This document shows, in pieces, positions 26,881-28,361 of a DNA stretch of 28,361 nt (the first letter of the stretch is position 1; each line of letters opens with the position of its first letter). The notes beneath the pieces are model-generated. The model ran no database searches, had not been told where the DNA came from, and saw nothing but the letters and a program-made list of their open reading frames with translations. Location: the NCBI GenBank assembly GCA_030407315.1, contig JALQPE010002176.1:1-28361 (forward strand), written 5' to 3'. Position numbers and translations under genes: made by a program. This DNA is from Asparagopsis taxiformis. Taxonomy: Eukaryota; Rhodophyta; Florideophyceae; Bonnemaisoniales; Bonnemaisoniaceae.

Positions 26881-28361
26881 GCTACATCTCGTGATGCGCT
26901 TTCGTAAATCCTCGTCGAGTGCGACAATTCGATTGTCGACTGCCAACTCGTGGTGGGGTCGTTCCCCTTTTCGTTGACCAAACGGGTCCGGCGTTTCGTC
27001 GCCCAGCCCGTTCGTATTCGTCCGCGTCGTCGCGTCGACGAGCGGTAGGTTCAAACCTCGCGAGGGCTCGCCGCCTCACGTTTGAGTGGACGATTCCCAA
27101 CGGGGAGCGTACCGCGTACGCAATCGTCGCGCCTTTCGGCAATTCGCGGTCCTTCCTCGTGAAGTTCGACACGATGATAGAGAACGTCTCTCTCGGTCCT
27201 ACGTCCGACCACTCCGTTGGCTATGCGCAGCCCATGCCGGAATTGCACCGACGCTTTCGGTTCGAGGAACACGAGTCCGGTCGCGTCCGTCGTCACGTGA
27301 CGTCCGTTGCGACATCGCCGGTACACGCGTGTATCTTCGTCAGGCGAACCGAGAACGTTCGGCTCGGCTATTCGAGGCCGTGTTACGCTCGCGGTGCTTC
27401 GGGTGTTCCACGTTTGGATTCGTCTCTCTTCCCCCTCCTCGTACGGAGTCGTCGTATCGCCTTCCGCGATAATGGGTATCGTATCTCCCCGATGGAGTTC
27501 GATTGTCTGCGCTTGACAGCGTATAGCATCGACATGCTTCGGACATGAACGACGTGCCCATTATAACGGGAACAGCCAGCGTGTGGCTACGAAGAATTTG
27601 ACGCGGAACAGCGAGTTCCCAGCCCTGACACGAAGCAGGATGGCGCCTTCGATAGGCAAACGTCGCCCGTTGGCGTCTCCGAGCTCGGTAGCTCTTCGTC
27701 ACGTAGACAGCGGTCCACCCAGTCGTAGGGCAGTAAACTTGGTTCGTAATCAAGTTGTAGCCGCTGCACGTATCCATCGCGATGGTAATCGCCCTCATCA
27801 CGTTGAGGTCTAGTCCCGATCGTTTCGGATACGATATAATGCTTCGACGCAAGTAGGCACGTATGCCCGTCGAGGACCAACGGTTCCGGTCCTGACCGGC
27901 GCGCGGTCTGCGTCTTCGCTAGCGGTTCGTCGCTTCACCGTATGAGCCCGTATGGCTTCTTTGCGTCGACACGCTTCGTATAAGCCGCGTGCTTGGCTTT
28001 CTCGCGCTCGGAAGCGTCGTGCTTCCGGGTAGCGCGTCTCGCTCGTCTGCGAGGCTTCCTCTTCGTGTGAGGTTCGGTTGTCCCGTCGGACTTCGTTTCT
28101 TCCCCCACGTCGGGGTGTCGTGTGACTCGAGTTGGCCTTCGCGGCCGTGAGCTTTACGTAACTCTCGTTCGTCGGTGAGCCTGCGGAGGACCAATCAATC
28201 GACGTCGGTCTTCCCCCTTTCACGTAAGGGTTCAGGCGATGTGGGTGGCTCGTGACCTACATCGCCTGGTGCTTTCCGGCGCGGGGCCGTTCGACACGTC
28301 GTCGTCGTGAGCCCACGAAGCTCGTTCGTCATCGTGACTCGTTTTCCACCTCGAGTGGTGT
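26806..28361 (-). pseudogene. gag end, protease and protease-RT linker, copy A (frameshifted)
   Basis: Close match of 14053-15621 in copy B, but broken by many one-base indels, for example at 27046-27075, 27206, 27297 and 27541. The protease motif D-T-C-S-G is preserved (27766-27774). Region 28361-28250 is the end of gag. The sequence runs off the window. Confidence 0.8.

Larger units (their letters stand above)
18836..28361 (-). mobile_element. Ty3/gypsy chromovirus copy A (protease to chromodomain, plus 3' region)
   Basis: Minus-strand element entering from the right edge of the window. Domains in order are end of gag/protease (28361-26900), reverse transcriptase (26880-26280), RNase H (25900-25540), integrase and chromodomain (25070-23738), then a 4.9-kb 3' region with an antisense gene, ending at the polypurine tract. 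The C-terminal chromodomain places it with chromoviruses. Several frameshifts make it inactive as written. The spacing to copy B implies a unit of about 12.74 kb. Confidence 0.8.

Overview
The window is eukaryotic transposon-rich DNA. It shows no Shine-Dalgarno-led operons, it carries a chromodomain-bearing Ty3/gypsy (chromovirus) retrotransposon, and its genes begin in Kozak-like contexts behind pyrimidine-rich leaders. A fungus is the easiest reading, but an alga or oomycete is not excluded. Most long coding signals are split by one-base frameshifts, several of them in homopolymer runs. Some breaks may therefore be sequence errors rather than decay.

Left part (1-6474): a minus-strand gene at 4224-1013 encodes a large protein with a beta-class DNA amino-methyltransferase domain (DPPY, then DPFSG) followed by a SET domain. 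It lies inside a probable 5.9-kb element (541-6474). The two outer ends are inverted copies of one structured repeat of about 260 bp and finish with ACAGCTGT next to AATT. Inside are a second and third copy of the repeat, a 112-bp tandem repeat, a perfect 21-bp hairpin and a tRNA-like segment.

Middle part (6475-12420): a plus-strand gene at 6752-10650 joins a ParB/sulfiredoxin-like domain to a C-terminal 2-oxoglutarate/Fe(II) dioxygenase domain. It is followed by a tandem array (about 480-bp period) of the same structured repeat. Each of the seven complete repeat copies carries an unchanged 16-bp palindrome. The methyltransferase-SET gene and the ParB-dioxygenase gene are divergent neighbours sharing this repeat family. 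They may be the writer and eraser/partition halves of a transposon-borne chromatin-modification system; this is inference.

Spacer (12421-14052): a GTA microsatellite, a C-poor, G-rich stretch of about 1 kb without a credible gene, and a cluster of 83-bp repeats rich in GGACGTCC.

Right part (14053-28361): two partial minus-strand copies of one chromovirus, offset by about 12.74 kb. They look like a head-to-tail pair sharing one LTR. Copy B (14053-18835) has LTR/leader, gag and protease and is cut off near the start of reverse transcriptase. Copy A (18836-28361) has protease, reverse transcriptase, RNase H, integrase and chromodomain. Between integrase and the LTR it has a 5-kb 3' region with an intact 742-codon gene on the opposite strand. 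That gene has its own TATA-like box inside the LTR. The inferred full element is about 12.7 kb plus one LTR.
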